DNA from: Bog-756 sp963831535
GTDB lineage: Bacteria; Actinomycetota; Acidimicrobiia; Acidimicrobiales; RAAP-2
Reading direction: 5' to 3'
DNA: 64,000 nucleotides
Assembly: GCA_963831535.1 (NCBI GenBank)
Contig: CAWHQP010000004.1
Coordinates: 1 to 64,000, forward strand
The notes under the pieces were generated by a model. That model had not been told where the DNA came from. It saw only the letters and a list, made by a program, of their open reading frames with translations, and ran no database searches. Below are positions 53,284 to 61,762 of the stretch, piece after piece. The position numbers were made by a program, and so were the translations under genes. Numbering within the stretch: position 1 is the stretch's first letter; the number at the start of each line of letters is the position of its first letter.

Positions 53284-53539
53284 ACTTACGCTTCTTCATT
53301 TGCGACACGAATTTCGACCTCATCGCCGAGGTCGCTCCGTGCACGACGGCCATCTGCGGACTGCCGAGCGAAGTGTTCCTCGATCCCAGCGAGGACGCCA
53401 ACGGCGATCTGCCGTCAACCTCGATTCGGTGGAAAGCGTCGCCATCGCCGTTCTGGCCGAGCGGATTGCGCACCTTGCGGACGTGAGGATGAGCGAAGTC
53501 TGCGCAGCGGTTGAGATTGCCGTCGACCGCGGCGGTTGA
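53284..53539 (+). pseudogene. MazF/PemK-type toxin remnant, N-terminally truncated and frameshifted
   Basis: One frame reads IAEVAPCTTAICGLPSEVFL then DPSEDANGDLP. About 53410 the coding pattern moves to another frame: SAVNLDSVESVAIAVLAERI, AHLADVRMSEVCAAVEIAVD. Together these follow the MazF/PemK pattern (VAPxTTxxRGLPSEVxL...GLPxxSAVNLDxxxxVxxxxLxxRIGxLxxxxMxEVxxAL). The N-terminal GDVWxVDL...RRPAVV part is missing, and no antitoxin gene is seen. It is a decayed toxin gene. Confidence 0.6.
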
Positions 53540-53660
53540 CAAGCAGCTTCGTCGGCATGGTCGAACGGATCGAGCCTTAGTTGATCGCTCGTCGCGCTGC
53601 GACGCCTCTCCGAGCTGGCGGTATACAACGGTGCATCCCCTGTGGCCTTACGATTGTCTC

Positions 53661-54038
53661 ATGGGGCCTATTCGGTGGTATCAGAACTTCCGGCGTTATG
53701 AGGAAAGGCGACGGGCGGCGATTGCGGTACGACCCATCTCCAGGGCCAGACGCCTTGTCCTGTCCCTCGCCTTCGGTCTGGCCGGGCTCGGGCTCATCGC
53801 CTTTGGACTGATCGCCATGTTCTACGACGCTCAACACGGCGATCTCTTCAATCTGATCTGGGCCACGGTACTAATCGCCATCGGACCGTTGCCCATCTAC
53901 GTGAGTGCCATCGGATTGACTCTGGTTCTCAGAGGAAGCCCTCCAGAGCACTTCGTGAGTAACGACCAGCTCCTCGATGAGATGCGACAGGGACATGGAG
54001 CGTTGTCTCCGACTGAGCCGGGCACCTACTCGGACTGA
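53661..54038 (+). CDS. Small two-TM membrane protein, unknown
   Basis: The 125-residue protein has a basic N-terminus (MGPIRWYQNFRRYEERRRAA), two membrane segments (LVLSLAFGLAGLGLIAFGLI and FNLIWATVLIAIGPLPIYVS) and an acidic tail. No Shine-Dalgarno site is present; TACGAT at 53649-53654 places a likely transcription start at the ATG (leaderless). No family recognised. Confidence 0.55.
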   Translation: MGPIRWYQNFRRYEERRRAAIAVRPISRARRLVLSLAFGLAGLGLIAFGLIAMFYDAQHGDLFNLIWATVLIAIGPLPIYVSAIGLTLVLRGSPPEHFVSNDQLLDEMRQGHGALSPTEPGTYSD

Positions 54039-54203
54039 ATCCCCACCTACCCAGCACGATCAGGGAAGGTCTATGTCCAGGTTTCGGGCCGGCGTGAACA
54101 GTAACTCGCTGACCTCCGTCGCGCTCTTCGTGAGTACCTCCACAGCGCATAACTCGCCGGATGTTCCCCACCGGTTCTGGGGACATTCTGGAAACAGGGC
54201 CCT

Positions 54204-54806
54204 TTACTCCGGTGATCGTGGCTCCTGGGGATGGACGGTCTCACCGCGGGCCAACATCTCGACGAACTGGTCGATGCGCCTGGAGCGGGTTTCAGGTCTC
54301 TTGGCGTTCCCGATCCTGTACAGGATGGCGTACCGATTCGCCCTGGTGAGCATCTCAAACATTGCCTTCGCGCGAGGATTGGCACTCAGGGCAGCGAGAA
54401 GATCCTCTGGCTCTTCAATGCTGGCTTGTCCGGCGTAGGCTGCCGCCCATCGACCGTCCTCTTTCGCCTGCCGCACCTCGTCTTCGCCGGATCGATGCAT
54501 CCGGCCGGTAGCGATCAGCCTTTCGGCGATGGCAGCGTTCCGTTGAGACCACGGGCTGCCAGCCTTTCGAGGCGTAAATCGTCGCCGGAACGTAGCGGTG
54601 TCACGACGCCCTAATTGACCGTCAATCCAGCCGAAGCAGATCGCCTCGTCAAGCGCCTCGTCGTACGAGATGGTTGTCGGATCGACCGTCCCCTTCTTTG
54701 CCAGTACCAACCAGACACCTAGTGAATCGGCGTGACGGGCGCTCAACCATCCTCGCCATTCGCCAGCGTCTACGACCAGTAGCTCTGGATGATCCACGGT
54801 GCTCAC
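54204..54806 (-). CDS. YdeI/OmpD-associated-type (YdeI-like) protein
   Basis: 200 residues with EWRGWLSARHADSLGVWLVL, ISYDEALDEAICFGWIDGQL, FRRRFTPRKAGSPWSQRNAA and the C-terminal bacteriocin-protection-like block (FEMLTRANRYAILYRI, AKRPETRSRRIDQFVEMLA). This is the YdeI/OmpD-associated family. The GTG at 54806 is favoured over the ATG at 54818 because GGAGG lies 5 bases upstream of it. The biological role is not established. Confidence 0.87.
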   Translation of the reverse strand: MSTVDHPELLVVDAGEWRGWLSARHADSLGVWLVLAKKGTVDPTTISYDEALDEAICFGWIDGQLGRRDTATFRRRFTPRKAGSPWSQRNAAIAERLIATGRMHRSGEDEVRQAKEDGRWAAAYAGQASIEEPEDLLAALSANPRAKAMFEMLTRANRYAILYRIGNAKRPETRSRRIDQFVEMLARGETVHPQEPRSPE

Positions 54807-54894
54807 CGTATCCTCCATGCGCCGAACGGTCACGCAGTGATCACCCGTATAGCCGGCGATCAGGGGCAGGGGGCCACAGGCGCATACCGGCAAC

Positions 54895-55131
54895 ATGATG
54901 AAATATCGGCACTACTGGATCTTCAGCAATGCCTGCTTCGTGGTCTGGGGTGTCATTTTGGCTGTTGTGCCAGCGCAGGGGAAGAGTGACAACACGCACA
55001 CCATTCTCTTGGTATTTGGTGGATCGGTCATCGCCAAGGTCTCGGGCACTAGTGCCAGGTTCGTCTGCCACCTTCTAGCCGATGGTTCCCGTCCGGTGCT
55101 TCGACATCAGGAAACTAGAACTCGGTTCTGA
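54895..55131 (+). CDS. Possible small membrane protein (78 aa)
   Basis: MMKYRHYWIFSNACFVVWGV leads into one hydrophobic stretch, then GKSDNTHTILLVFGGSVIAK. Codon use on this strand is better than on the opposite one, but the ribosome site is poor and there is no family. It is divergent from the YdeI-like gene. Confidence 0.25.
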   Translation: MMKYRHYWIFSNACFVVWGVILAVVPAQGKSDNTHTILLVFGGSVIAKVSGTSARFVCHLLADGSRPVLRHQETRTRF

Positions 55132-55187
55132 CGAGCCCCGCTCCCGGCGTTTCGGGATCACCGGGCCGCTCTGCCTCCGCCCTTCGC

Positions 55188-55730
55188 TCAGCCTGAATCT
55201 TGTGGGACAGGAGGCGATAACTCGGCTCGACAACGGTCGATCCACTCTTGGAAGTCCTGAGGCTCTCTTTCTTCGTTGGACTTCCGGATGTGTTGCCGAT
55301 TGAACTTCGTTCCGCCGACCGCCTTGTGATGGTGAATGATCACGACTTCAGTGGACCCGGCGCCTCGCTCGTTGAACTCGATCCTCCCTGTACAAGTGAA
55401 GATCACCTTGTAGCCGAGCGGTGCCCGAAATGTTCCGTGCTGGCTGACAGGCAACGATCCGTCGTCATTGCGCAGAGGTCTTCCGTGAGAGTCCCGAGGT
55501 GTCTCTACGCGGGTCTCGTGAACCCAGCCTCGCTGGTCCTTCCACCGGGTAATCCTGATCCCAACGCCGTCCGCGGCCGATTCGGTCTGCGAGAAACCCT
55601 TCACAGGGTTGCGTTGGATTCGATCCCGGAGATCTCCCTTACGATCTGGATGCGTCCACCAAGATTGAACACGCTCAGGGCTTGCGCTGACGGTAGCCAC
55701 GGTTCTAATCGACCACGTCAGCTCCCTCAC
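55188..55730 (-). CDS. SRPBCC (START-like) superfamily protein
   Basis: About 180 residues. VRELTWSIRTVATVSASPER then VQSWWTHPDRKGDL is the typical SRPBCC N-terminal strand and helix. RITRWKDQRGWVHETRVETP, GYKVIFTCTGRIEFNERGAG and STEVVIIHHHKAVGG are the curved-sheet strands. It ends with a helix FQEWIDRCRAEL. Such proteins bind hydrophobic ligands. The start is uncertain: GTG 55730 begins at the domain, and GTG 55805 would add a hydrophobic leader of 25 residues. Confidence 0.6.
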   Translation of the reverse strand: MRELTWSIRTVATVSASPERVQSWWTHPDRKGDLRDRIQRNPVKGFSQTESAADGVGIRITRWKDQRGWVHETRVETPRDSHGRPLRNDDGSLPVSQHGTFRAPLGYKVIFTCTGRIEFNERGAGSTEVVIIHHHKAVGGTKFNRQHIRKSNEEREPQDFQEWIDRCRAELSPPVPQDSG

Positions 55731-55937
55731 GTCCGACAAGCTTAGAAAAGGGAGTGACAGTAGTCCATGGTTGATAAGCCCCCCGCTCCCGGCGATAGGG
55801 GTCACCCATTTTCAGGGGCCAACGAGAGCGGCGCCAATCAGGAGCTGATCTCTCAAGTCGGATCCAAGACGAAGTCGGATGCCCCAGGAAAAAAATTCTG
55901 AGGAGATGTCACCCAAACTGGGGTTCTGCGGCATCTT

Positions 55938-56417
55938 ATGGGTGTGGAGGGTGCTGATGTTGCTGACGACGAGTTGTACAGGAAGCATGCTGACGATCTG
56001 ACGCGCTTCGCCACGGGTCTCGTCGGTTCTGATCACGCCGCCGACGTTGTCTCCGAAGCGGTCCTTGGGTGCCTGGGTTCGCCCCGGTGGTCAAAAGTGA
56101 CTGCGAAACGCTCTTACCTCTATCGATCCGTCTATAACGAGGCGGCCAGATTCCACCGGTCATCCGGCCGCCGCGTCGCACGTGAGCGACGAGCAGTATC
56201 ACCCGAGACCGCCGAACTGCCCGAGATTCGACCCGAAGTTCTCACAGCGGTTGCCCGTCTCAGCGTTCGACAGCGGGCCGTCATCGTTCTGACCTACTGG
56301 GACGATCTTGATCCGAGATCTATCGCCGGTCTCTTGGACATAAGCGAAGGCTCGGTGAAGCGTCACCTTGCTCGCGCCAGATCTCACCTGAAGGAGACCC
56401 TCGATGCTGACGGATGA
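55938..56417 (+). CDS. ECF-family RNA polymerase sigma factor
   Basis: The 159-residue SigE-type ECF factor has region 2 (ELYRKHADDLTRFATGLVGS, HAADVVSEAVLGCL) and region 4 (LSVRQRAVIVLTYWDDLDPR then SIAGLLDISEGSVKRHLARA, the HTH). It overlaps the next gene by 14 bases. Actinobacterial ECF genes with this neighbour usually form a sigma/membrane-partner unit. The start at 55938 has no ribosome site and may be leaderless or wrong by a few codons. Confidence 0.88.
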   Translation: MGVEGADVADDELYRKHADDLTRFATGLVGSDHAADVVSEAVLGCLGSPRWSKVTAKRSYLYRSVYNEAARFHRSSGRRVARERRAVSPETAELPEIRPEVLTAVARLSVRQRAVIVLTYWDDLDPRSIAGLLDISEGSVKRHLARARSHLKETLDADG

Positions 56418-57783
56418 AGCCCTTGACGTAAAGATTCGCTCCCTGGTCACGGAATTGCTGGAATCGGCTCCGCAGGCGCCGTCTCTTCCCCAACTGGAGT
56501 GGAGCGATACCGGCAAGACCCACCAGTCGCTCCGTCCCCCAGCGTGGATCAACTGGCGTCCCCGTCTGCTCACGTTGATTGGAGGAATCAGCACCGTTGT
56601 GGTTGCTGTTCTGCTCCTACTCTTGCTCCTTCCGGTTTCCGGACAGCATCAGCAGTCTGCCGCTGCAGCAGAACTCCGCGAAATTGGTACCAACGTCGCC
56701 AACCGGCCAGTGCCTCAGTTGAATCGGGACCAATGGCTGGAGACCAAGCAACAGGTCTCCTACGCGATGGTGGTGGACCAGATCGGATCGACGAAGATTT
56801 CCGGGGCTCAGGCAACAGTGGTGGCATCACAGACCAACTGGTCAAACAACTTCGGCGAAACCTGCATTCTGCCGGGCCTTGGGCAGGCCCAATTCGCATC
56901 CTCTGCCAACGAAATGACCTGGAAGTCTGTTGGGTTGACCGTCGATCCCATCCAACAGCCGGTCTCATCCTGCAGCAACCTCAATGGGGCGAACGCCGGG
57001 AACGGGATCAGCCTCTTGTCCGGGAGCGGCACCACCGATGTCTCCTCCCTCGCCACAGATCCGTCAACCTTGGCTCGTGAGCTACGCTCGGGCACGACGG
57101 GGATCTCCGGACTCGATGAAGTGGGATCAGGCAGTTCCAATCCGGGATTCCAGCGCGCCGTTGCTCTTCTTCTCGGTCCATTGACGGGCACCACTCCAGC
57201 ATTCAACTCGGCGCTCTACGACGCCTTGGCTCTCCTGCCGGGCATCCAAGCGCTGGGCAGTACCACCAGCCAGACCGGCTCGACCGGTCTCGGCTTCGAG
57301 ACCGCCGGCTCGAAGCTGTTTGGACCGACCATCATCGTGGTCGATCCAGCAACCGGAGCCCTGTTGGAGGCACGCAACCTGGCCTTACCTTCCATCCCGA
57401 TCACAGACTTCGTCCCAAATAACGTGCTCACACACGGAATCAGCGCCGCCGGAAGCAAGATTCAGTGGCTTGATCCCATCGACTCTCCCACTGTCGTCGA
57501 CACGGCGGCTATCCCGCCTTTCCTCAGTCCAAGACCACCACCAACCGCCGTTATAGTCGCCATCGGCAAGCGGGGCGTTTCCGCTATTCCGTTGAGCAAC
57601 CTGCAAGGCGAGTTGTACGCCCGGTTCGGTGCCTCAGGCGCCTCCGGTTATGCGGCGGCGGCAAGTGGAGGGATCATGACCTTCACCTTTGACGGCCCCC
57701 GGTCGCAAGTACAGAACTATGCCAAGGCGCTGCGGCGTTCGGATCTGATTACATCGGTCAAGGTCAACTATGGCGACAAGTAG
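56404..57783 (+). CDS. CU044_5270-like membrane protein, probable anti-sigma/sensor partner
   Basis: The 459-residue protein has a short cytoplasmic N-terminus (LDVKIRSLVTELLESAPQAP), one membrane segment (LLTLIGGISTVVVAVLLLLL), then a large outer domain with LREIGTNVANRPVPQLNRDQ and a C-terminal LYARFGASGASGYAAAASGG. The layout matches proteins annotated CU044_5270 family that sit beside ECF sigma factors. The 14-base overlap with the sigma gene supports stoichiometric production. Regulation of the sigma factor is inferred. Confidence 0.72.
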   Translation: MLTDEALDVKIRSLVTELLESAPQAPSLPQLEWSDTGKTHQSLRPPAWINWRPRLLTLIGGISTVVVAVLLLLLLLPVSGQHQQSAAAAELREIGTNVANRPVPQLNRDQWLETKQQVSYAMVVDQIGSTKISGAQATVVASQTNWSNNFGETCILPGLGQAQFASSANEMTWKSVGLTVDPIQQPVSSCSNLNGANAGNGISLLSGSGTTDVSSLATDPSTLARELRSGTTGISGLDEVGSGSSNPGFQRAVALLLGPLTGTTPAFNSALYDALALLPGIQALGSTTSQTGSTGLGFETAGSKLFGPTIIVVDPATGALLEARNLALPSIPITDFVPNNVLTHGISAAGSKIQWLDPIDSPTVVDTAAIPPFLSPRPPPTAVIVAIGKRGVSAIPLSNLQGELYARFGASGASGYAAAASGGIMTFTFDGPRSQVQNYAKALRRSDLITSVKVNYGDK

Positions 57784-58041
57784 GACACAACGCACCTACG
57801 CCGTCGGTGGGATGGTCCCTGCATTCATTCCATGATCTCATTCACTTGTTGGCGTGGCCCTACTGTGCCTGGTTGAGACTTCTTGGCAGGAGCTTCGTTG
57901 GGGTTCACTCGAATAAGACGCATCCCACTTGCTTGGCCGGGCTGCATCCTTGGGCTCATGAGGACGGCGCTCAGCCTGGGGAATGTCCGACACCGAGGCA
58001 AGTGCCTGTCCACCCAACTCGGGCTCGTTGTTCATGCAAGG

Positions 58042-60993
58042 TCAATTGCTCAGTGCCGAGATCTGCCTCTGGACGAAATCTACGATCTCGCCGTCGCTGA
58101 GGCTCGCTCCACGCCTCACGGCCGAGGCAAAGGCGGCCCCCCCGAGCTGGTTCCGGAGGTCATCCACCAGCAAACTGATGCGTTCGGCGTCGACTGCTCC
58201 AAAGGGAAGGGCGTAGGCCGCTCCGGCAGCAGTTAGCGCACCGTGGAGGGTTGCGGCACCGAGTTCCGCTCGTAGCTGGACGAGGATGCCGAACACGTGC
58301 CGAAGCGAAAGCCACTGATTGGCCCAGTCGCCGCCGCGGTACCAGAGATCGACTACGTCGGCATAGCGCTGGAGTGCTTCGCGGGGCCGGCCCTGGTTCG
58401 CTTCGAGCCAGAGGACCTCAGTGAGGGCGAAAGCCTGGATCCACCGGTTACCGGCATCCCTGGCGACGTCAGCTGCCCGTTGAAGGTGGTCCGCTGCCTC
58501 CACGAGGTCAGACGCGGTGAGGGCGACCCCTCCAGCGTAAAGAGCCTGGGCCAGGGCGGTCGGTGACCCCGAGCTGGCGGCGGCGTCATGCGCCATCTCG
58601 GCCCATCGGATCCCGTTCGTGGTGTCCCCCACGCTCGAATAGGCGACTGATTTCATGTAGTAGGCGTGGGCGAGGCGAGCGGCTGAACCCGACTCGGCCG
58701 AATCGACCATGCGATCCATCCAGTGCAAGCCTTGCGTGGCCTCCCCCTGGTAAAACCAGGCATTTCCCAGGGCCCGTTCGGCCAAGCCGGAGGAGTCGAC
58801 GTGTAGACGGTCGGCAGCCTCGACCGCGTGTTGCCCGAGGTCGATTGCCCCCTCGAGGTCGCCCCGCACGAATCGGCTATAGGCCCCGACCGCGACGACA
58901 AGGGGATATCGCGGGTGCTCGCTTGCATTTGGCAGTTCTCTAGCTTTATCGGCCCAGCCGCTGATCTCGGCATGCATACAGCGAAACGCGTACTCCCGAA
59001 GGGCGGCGACCAAACGGAGGGCCACATCGACATCGGCGTATTCGATGGACCAGAGGTAGGCGGTGCGAAGGTTTTCGAACTCACGATCGAGCAACGCGAC
59101 GGCATCCGACTCGTCGGGGCCAGCCAGTCCTTTGGCGCAGCGCTCGGAAAGATTCAGATACCAGCGGGCGTGTCGGACCCTTAGTTCATCCCGCTCTCCG
59201 ACCTCACCGACGCGATCCCGCCCGTACTCCTGCAACGTCTCGAGCAGACGGTAACGAGGGTTCCCCGTGTCAGAGGCCTGAACCATTGACTTGTCCACGA
59301 GGTTCGCCAGCAGCATCGGGATCTTTTTCACGCCCAGATCCCGCCCCCCACAGATTCCTTCGACGGCATCCAGTCCGAATGCTCCGGTGAAAGTGCTCAG
59401 GCGAGCGAAGAGCACCTGCTCGTCCGGCTCCAAGAGGTCGTAGGACCATGCCACCAGATCATCGACCGTCCGGTGTCGGAAAGCCACCGAGGGTTGGGCA
59501 CCGGACAGTAGCTGGAATCCGTTCTCCAGACGCTCCGCCAGCGCCGACACGCTCATGGCCCGAACTCGGGCTGCAGCAAGCTCGATGGTGAGCGGCAGCC
59601 CGTCGAGGCGTCGCACGATTCTCACCACATCGGCCACGTTGTCGGGCCCAAGGGCAAAACCAGAACGAGCCGCGATCGCCCGCTCGACGAAGAGTCGGGC
59701 AGCCGGCACTTCAGCGACGACAGAGGTGCTCGAACCCTCGGTCGGGACCTCAAGCGGTCCGACGCGCCACACCTGCTCCCCGGGAAGCCCGATCACTTCC
59801 CGGCTCGTGGCCAGAAACGTCATGTTGGGACACGAATTGAGAAATCGCTCCGTTAGCGTCGCAATCGTGGCTCTCAAGTGCTCACAGTTGTCGAGAACCA
59901 ATAGGGCCCGTCGACTCCGGAGATATTCGATGAGGGTCTCCTCGACGGAGAGGTGCTGTCGCTGCTGGACATCGGTCGCGCTGGCAAGGGCGACAACAAT
60001 AGAAGCCGGATCGTGAACGGCGGCGAGCTCGATGACGAAGACCGCTCCGTCGAACTCGTCCCACAGTTCGTTCGCCAGCCGCTTTGCCAGCTTCGTCTTT
60101 CCCACTCCCCCCGGGCCGATGAGGGTCACCATTCGCTGGGAACCCACCAGGCTGCTCAACTCTGCGAGCTCTCTGTCGCGACCGACCAGGTGTGTCGTCT
60201 CCCCTGACCGACGCTGCTTCGACGGTCGACGCGATTCGTGGATCCCATGAGCCAGGGACGGGTCTTCATTGAGGACTCGCGCCTCGAGTTCCCGGAAGAG
60301 TGGAGAGGGATCGAGCCCGGTCCCCTCTCGGAGGAGGACCCTATAGGACTCAGCACGTCTTAAGGCTTCGGCGGTACGACCACATCGGTAGAGAGCAATG
60401 ATCAGCTGACACCAGAATCGCTCCCTCAGGGGGTGCTCGACCACAGCTTTCTCGAGGTCTCCGACGATCCTGGCGTCCACTCCCAATTGAAGGCGGGCCT
60501 CGAAGAGCTGCTCGCTGGCGTCGGTGTGGAGCTCGTTGAGCCGGGCGGCAACCGGTACAGCCCATTCGTGATCAACGAACTCGTCGAATGCCGGACCTCT
60601 CCACAATCCGAGGGCACACTCAAGTAGTTCGACGGCCATCCGCGGGTCCGAGGCGCCACTCGCTCGCTCGCAAAGCAACTCGAAGCGTCCGGCATCGACA
60701 GTGTCGAAAGAGACCTCCAACATGTAACCCGGCGGCCGGGCGACGATTCCCGCATCCGGGCGAAGGAGTTTGCGTAGGCGGGAGAGGTGGCTTTGGAGCA
60801 CCGCAGCCGGGTCGGCGGGCTGGAGGTCGCCCCACAACTCGTCGCAGATCCGGTCGGTCGACACAACTGAACCGCGATGAGCAGCCAGGATGGCGAGGGC
60901 GAGACGGGGTTTGGAGCCGCCGACGGGCACCAGAACGCCGTTCCTCGCAAGTTCAATGCTACCTAGGACCCGTATATCCAGGTCAGACTCCAT
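58042..60993 (-). CDS. SARP/AfsR-like regulator: OmpR-type DNA-binding + BTAD + NB-ARC ATPase + TPR
   Basis: The 983-residue protein begins MESDLDIRVLGSIELARNGV (OmpR-type winged helix, residues 1-95). A bacterial transcriptional activation domain (about 100-250: DAGRFELLCERASG ... LREGTGLDPSPLFRELEARV) follows. The NB-ARC ATPase has Walker A MVTLIGPGGVGKTKLAKRLA, Walker B ALLVLDNCEHLR and GLPLTIELAAARVRAMSVSA. TPR-like repeats extend to the C-terminus. The ATG at 60993 sits exactly 6 bases after AATACT, giving a leaderless mRNA. Three TTGCAA sites overlap this promoter. It is probably a metabolite- or stress-gated activator of itself and neighbours. Confidence 0.9.
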   Translation of the reverse strand: MESDLDIRVLGSIELARNGVLVPVGGSKPRLALAILAAHRGSVVSTDRICDELWGDLQPADPAAVLQSHLSRLRKLLRPDAGIVARPPGYMLEVSFDTVDAGRFELLCERASGASDPRMAVELLECALGLWRGPAFDEFVDHEWAVPVAARLNELHTDASEQLFEARLQLGVDARIVGDLEKAVVEHPLRERFWCQLIIALYRCGRTAEALRRAESYRVLLREGTGLDPSPLFRELEARVLNEDPSLAHGIHESRRPSKQRRSGETTHLVGRDRELAELSSLVGSQRMVTLIGPGGVGKTKLAKRLANELWDEFDGAVFVIELAAVHDPASIVVALASATDVQQRQHLSVEETLIEYLRSRRALLVLDNCEHLRATIATLTERFLNSCPNMTFLATSREVIGLPGEQVWRVGPLEVPTEGSSTSVVAEVPAARLFVERAIAARSGFALGPDNVADVVRIVRRLDGLPLTIELAAARVRAMSVSALAERLENGFQLLSGAQPSVAFRHRTVDDLVAWSYDLLEPDEQVLFARLSTFTGAFGLDAVEGICGGRDLGVKKIPMLLANLVDKSMVQASDTGNPRYRLLETLQEYGRDRVGEVGERDELRVRHARWYLNLSERCAKGLAGPDESDAVALLDREFENLRTAYLWSIEYADVDVALRLVAALREYAFRCMHAEISGWADKARELPNASEHPRYPLVVAVGAYSRFVRGDLEGAIDLGQHAVEAADRLHVDSSGLAERALGNAWFYQGEATQGLHWMDRMVDSAESGSAARLAHAYYMKSVAYSSVGDTTNGIRWAEMAHDAAASSGSPTALAQALYAGGVALTASDLVEAADHLQRAADVARDAGNRWIQAFALTEVLWLEANQGRPREALQRYADVVDLWYRGGDWANQWLSLRHVFGILVQLRAELGAATLHGALTAAGAAYALPFGAVDAERISLLVDDLRNQLGGAAFASAVRRGASLSDGEIVDFVQRQISALSN

Positions 60994-61034
60994 GAATCCA
61001 GTATTGCAAGCCTCCTTGCAAAATGCTTGCAAGC
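60994..61034 (-). promoter_or_regulatory. SARP gene promoter with three helically phased TTGCAA sites
   Basis: TTGCAA occurs at 61004-61009, 61016-61021 and 61027-61032, with 12- and 11-base periods. The leftward -10 AATACT is at 61005-61000, so the first site touches the -10. There is no -35 at 17 bases, which fits a SARP-type activated promoter. SARPs are known to bind direct repeats spaced by about 11 bases near -35. Confidence 0.65.
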
Positions 61035-61130
61035 GGAAGCTCTCCAGCACCGGGTTTCGGCAACCCGGATGCAGGCCGCTTCCGGATACTGGGATTGTCG
61101 CCAATCCAGGCGCAAGAAAAGGAGGGCAGC

Positions 61131-61361
61131 GTGCCACTCGTGCAAGTGAAGGTCATCAAAGGCGTGTTCGACGCCGATCAGAAGCAGGACATGATCAGCC
61201 AACTCACCGAGACCATGGTCGGCATCGAGGGTGAAGCTCTGCGGGGCGTCACCTGGGTAACAATCGAGGAGGTGGAGAGCGGAGACTGGGGCATCGGCGG
61301 CAACACCATCACCGCCGAGTACGTGCAGGGCCTACAGAGGAGCCCGGCCGTCGCTCATTAG
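61131..61361 (+). CDS. 4-oxalocrotonate tautomerase-family protein
   Basis: The 76-residue protein starts (GTG)-Pro-Leu-Val, leaving the catalytic Pro1 after Met removal. VKVIKGVFDADQKQDMISQL and GVTWVTIEEVESGDWGIGGN match the 4-OT subunit. GTG 61131 has AAAAGGAGG at ideal spacing. It tautomerises an enol such as 2-hydroxymuconate or a related product. It is divergent from the SARP regulator, whose binding sites lie 100 bases upstream, so coregulation is plausible. Confidence 0.88.
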   Translation: MPLVQVKVIKGVFDADQKQDMISQLTETMVGIEGEALRGVTWVTIEEVESGDWGIGGNTITAEYVQGLQRSPAVAH

Positions 61362-61370
61362 GGAAGGCAG

Positions 61371-61405
61371 CCGGGGTAGCCGCAGATGTTCGGCGACTAC
61401 CCCGG
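61371..61405 (+). terminator. Hairpin just after the tautomerase gene
   Basis: CCGGGGTAG (61371-61379) pairs perfectly with CTACCCCGG (61397-61405), with further CCG/CGG pairing inside. It begins 10 bases after the stop codon. There is no U-tract, so it may be a factor-independent terminator of the high-GC type or only a stability element. Confidence 0.5.
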
Positions 61406-61518
61406 TCGCCGCCGGACGGTGGCTGACACAACATCAGCCCTGACATGACCAAGGAGGGTCCCTCGGTTCCCTCCGGAGACCGTGGAACCTCTGGGTCCTG
61501 CTCACGTGCCGCCGTTAC

Positions 61519-61543
61519 GAATCACCGACGTTGTCGGTGATTC
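61519..61543. repeat. 11-bp perfect inverted repeat with 3-base loop
   Basis: GAATCACCGAC then GTT then GTCGGTGATTC is a perfect hairpin, flanked on both sides by CACGTG (near 61504 and 61546). No T-run follows. It could be a bidirectional terminator, an operator or a mobile-element end. Confidence 0.55.
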
Positions 61544-61674
61544 CCACGTGGATGTAGGGCCTGACCAGCCCTTATTCGCCGTATGAGTTTCCGTGCAGTG
61601 GGTAAATGTTGGGTTCTTCCAACTCGTGAGCATGGGAAAGAGCGCTCGTTGCAGTCACTGATCTGGTCTTTTCG

Positions 61675-61729
61675 AGCAGTCCCAACGGCGTTCGAAACCG
61701 TGTCTCCACCTTGACAGGGCGATCGGGAC
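61675..61729 (-). repeat. Degenerate tRNA 3'-half, copy A (D-arm-less tRNA-like fold)
   Basis: The leftward strand folds as a 6-bp acceptor (GTCCCG/TGGGAC), a 5-bp anticodon stem with loop CTGTCAA, a 4-base variable loop and a T-arm with loop TTCGAAC, with no D-arm. Anticodon position reads GTC. The 3' end is TGCT, not CCA. It matches copy B at 62148 at 40 of the first 45 positions, so it is a tRNA-derived repeat rather than a working tRNA. Confidence 0.55.
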
Positions 61730-61762
61730 GGCTCAGCGAGTTCGGTTGATCTGCTCCGGTCC

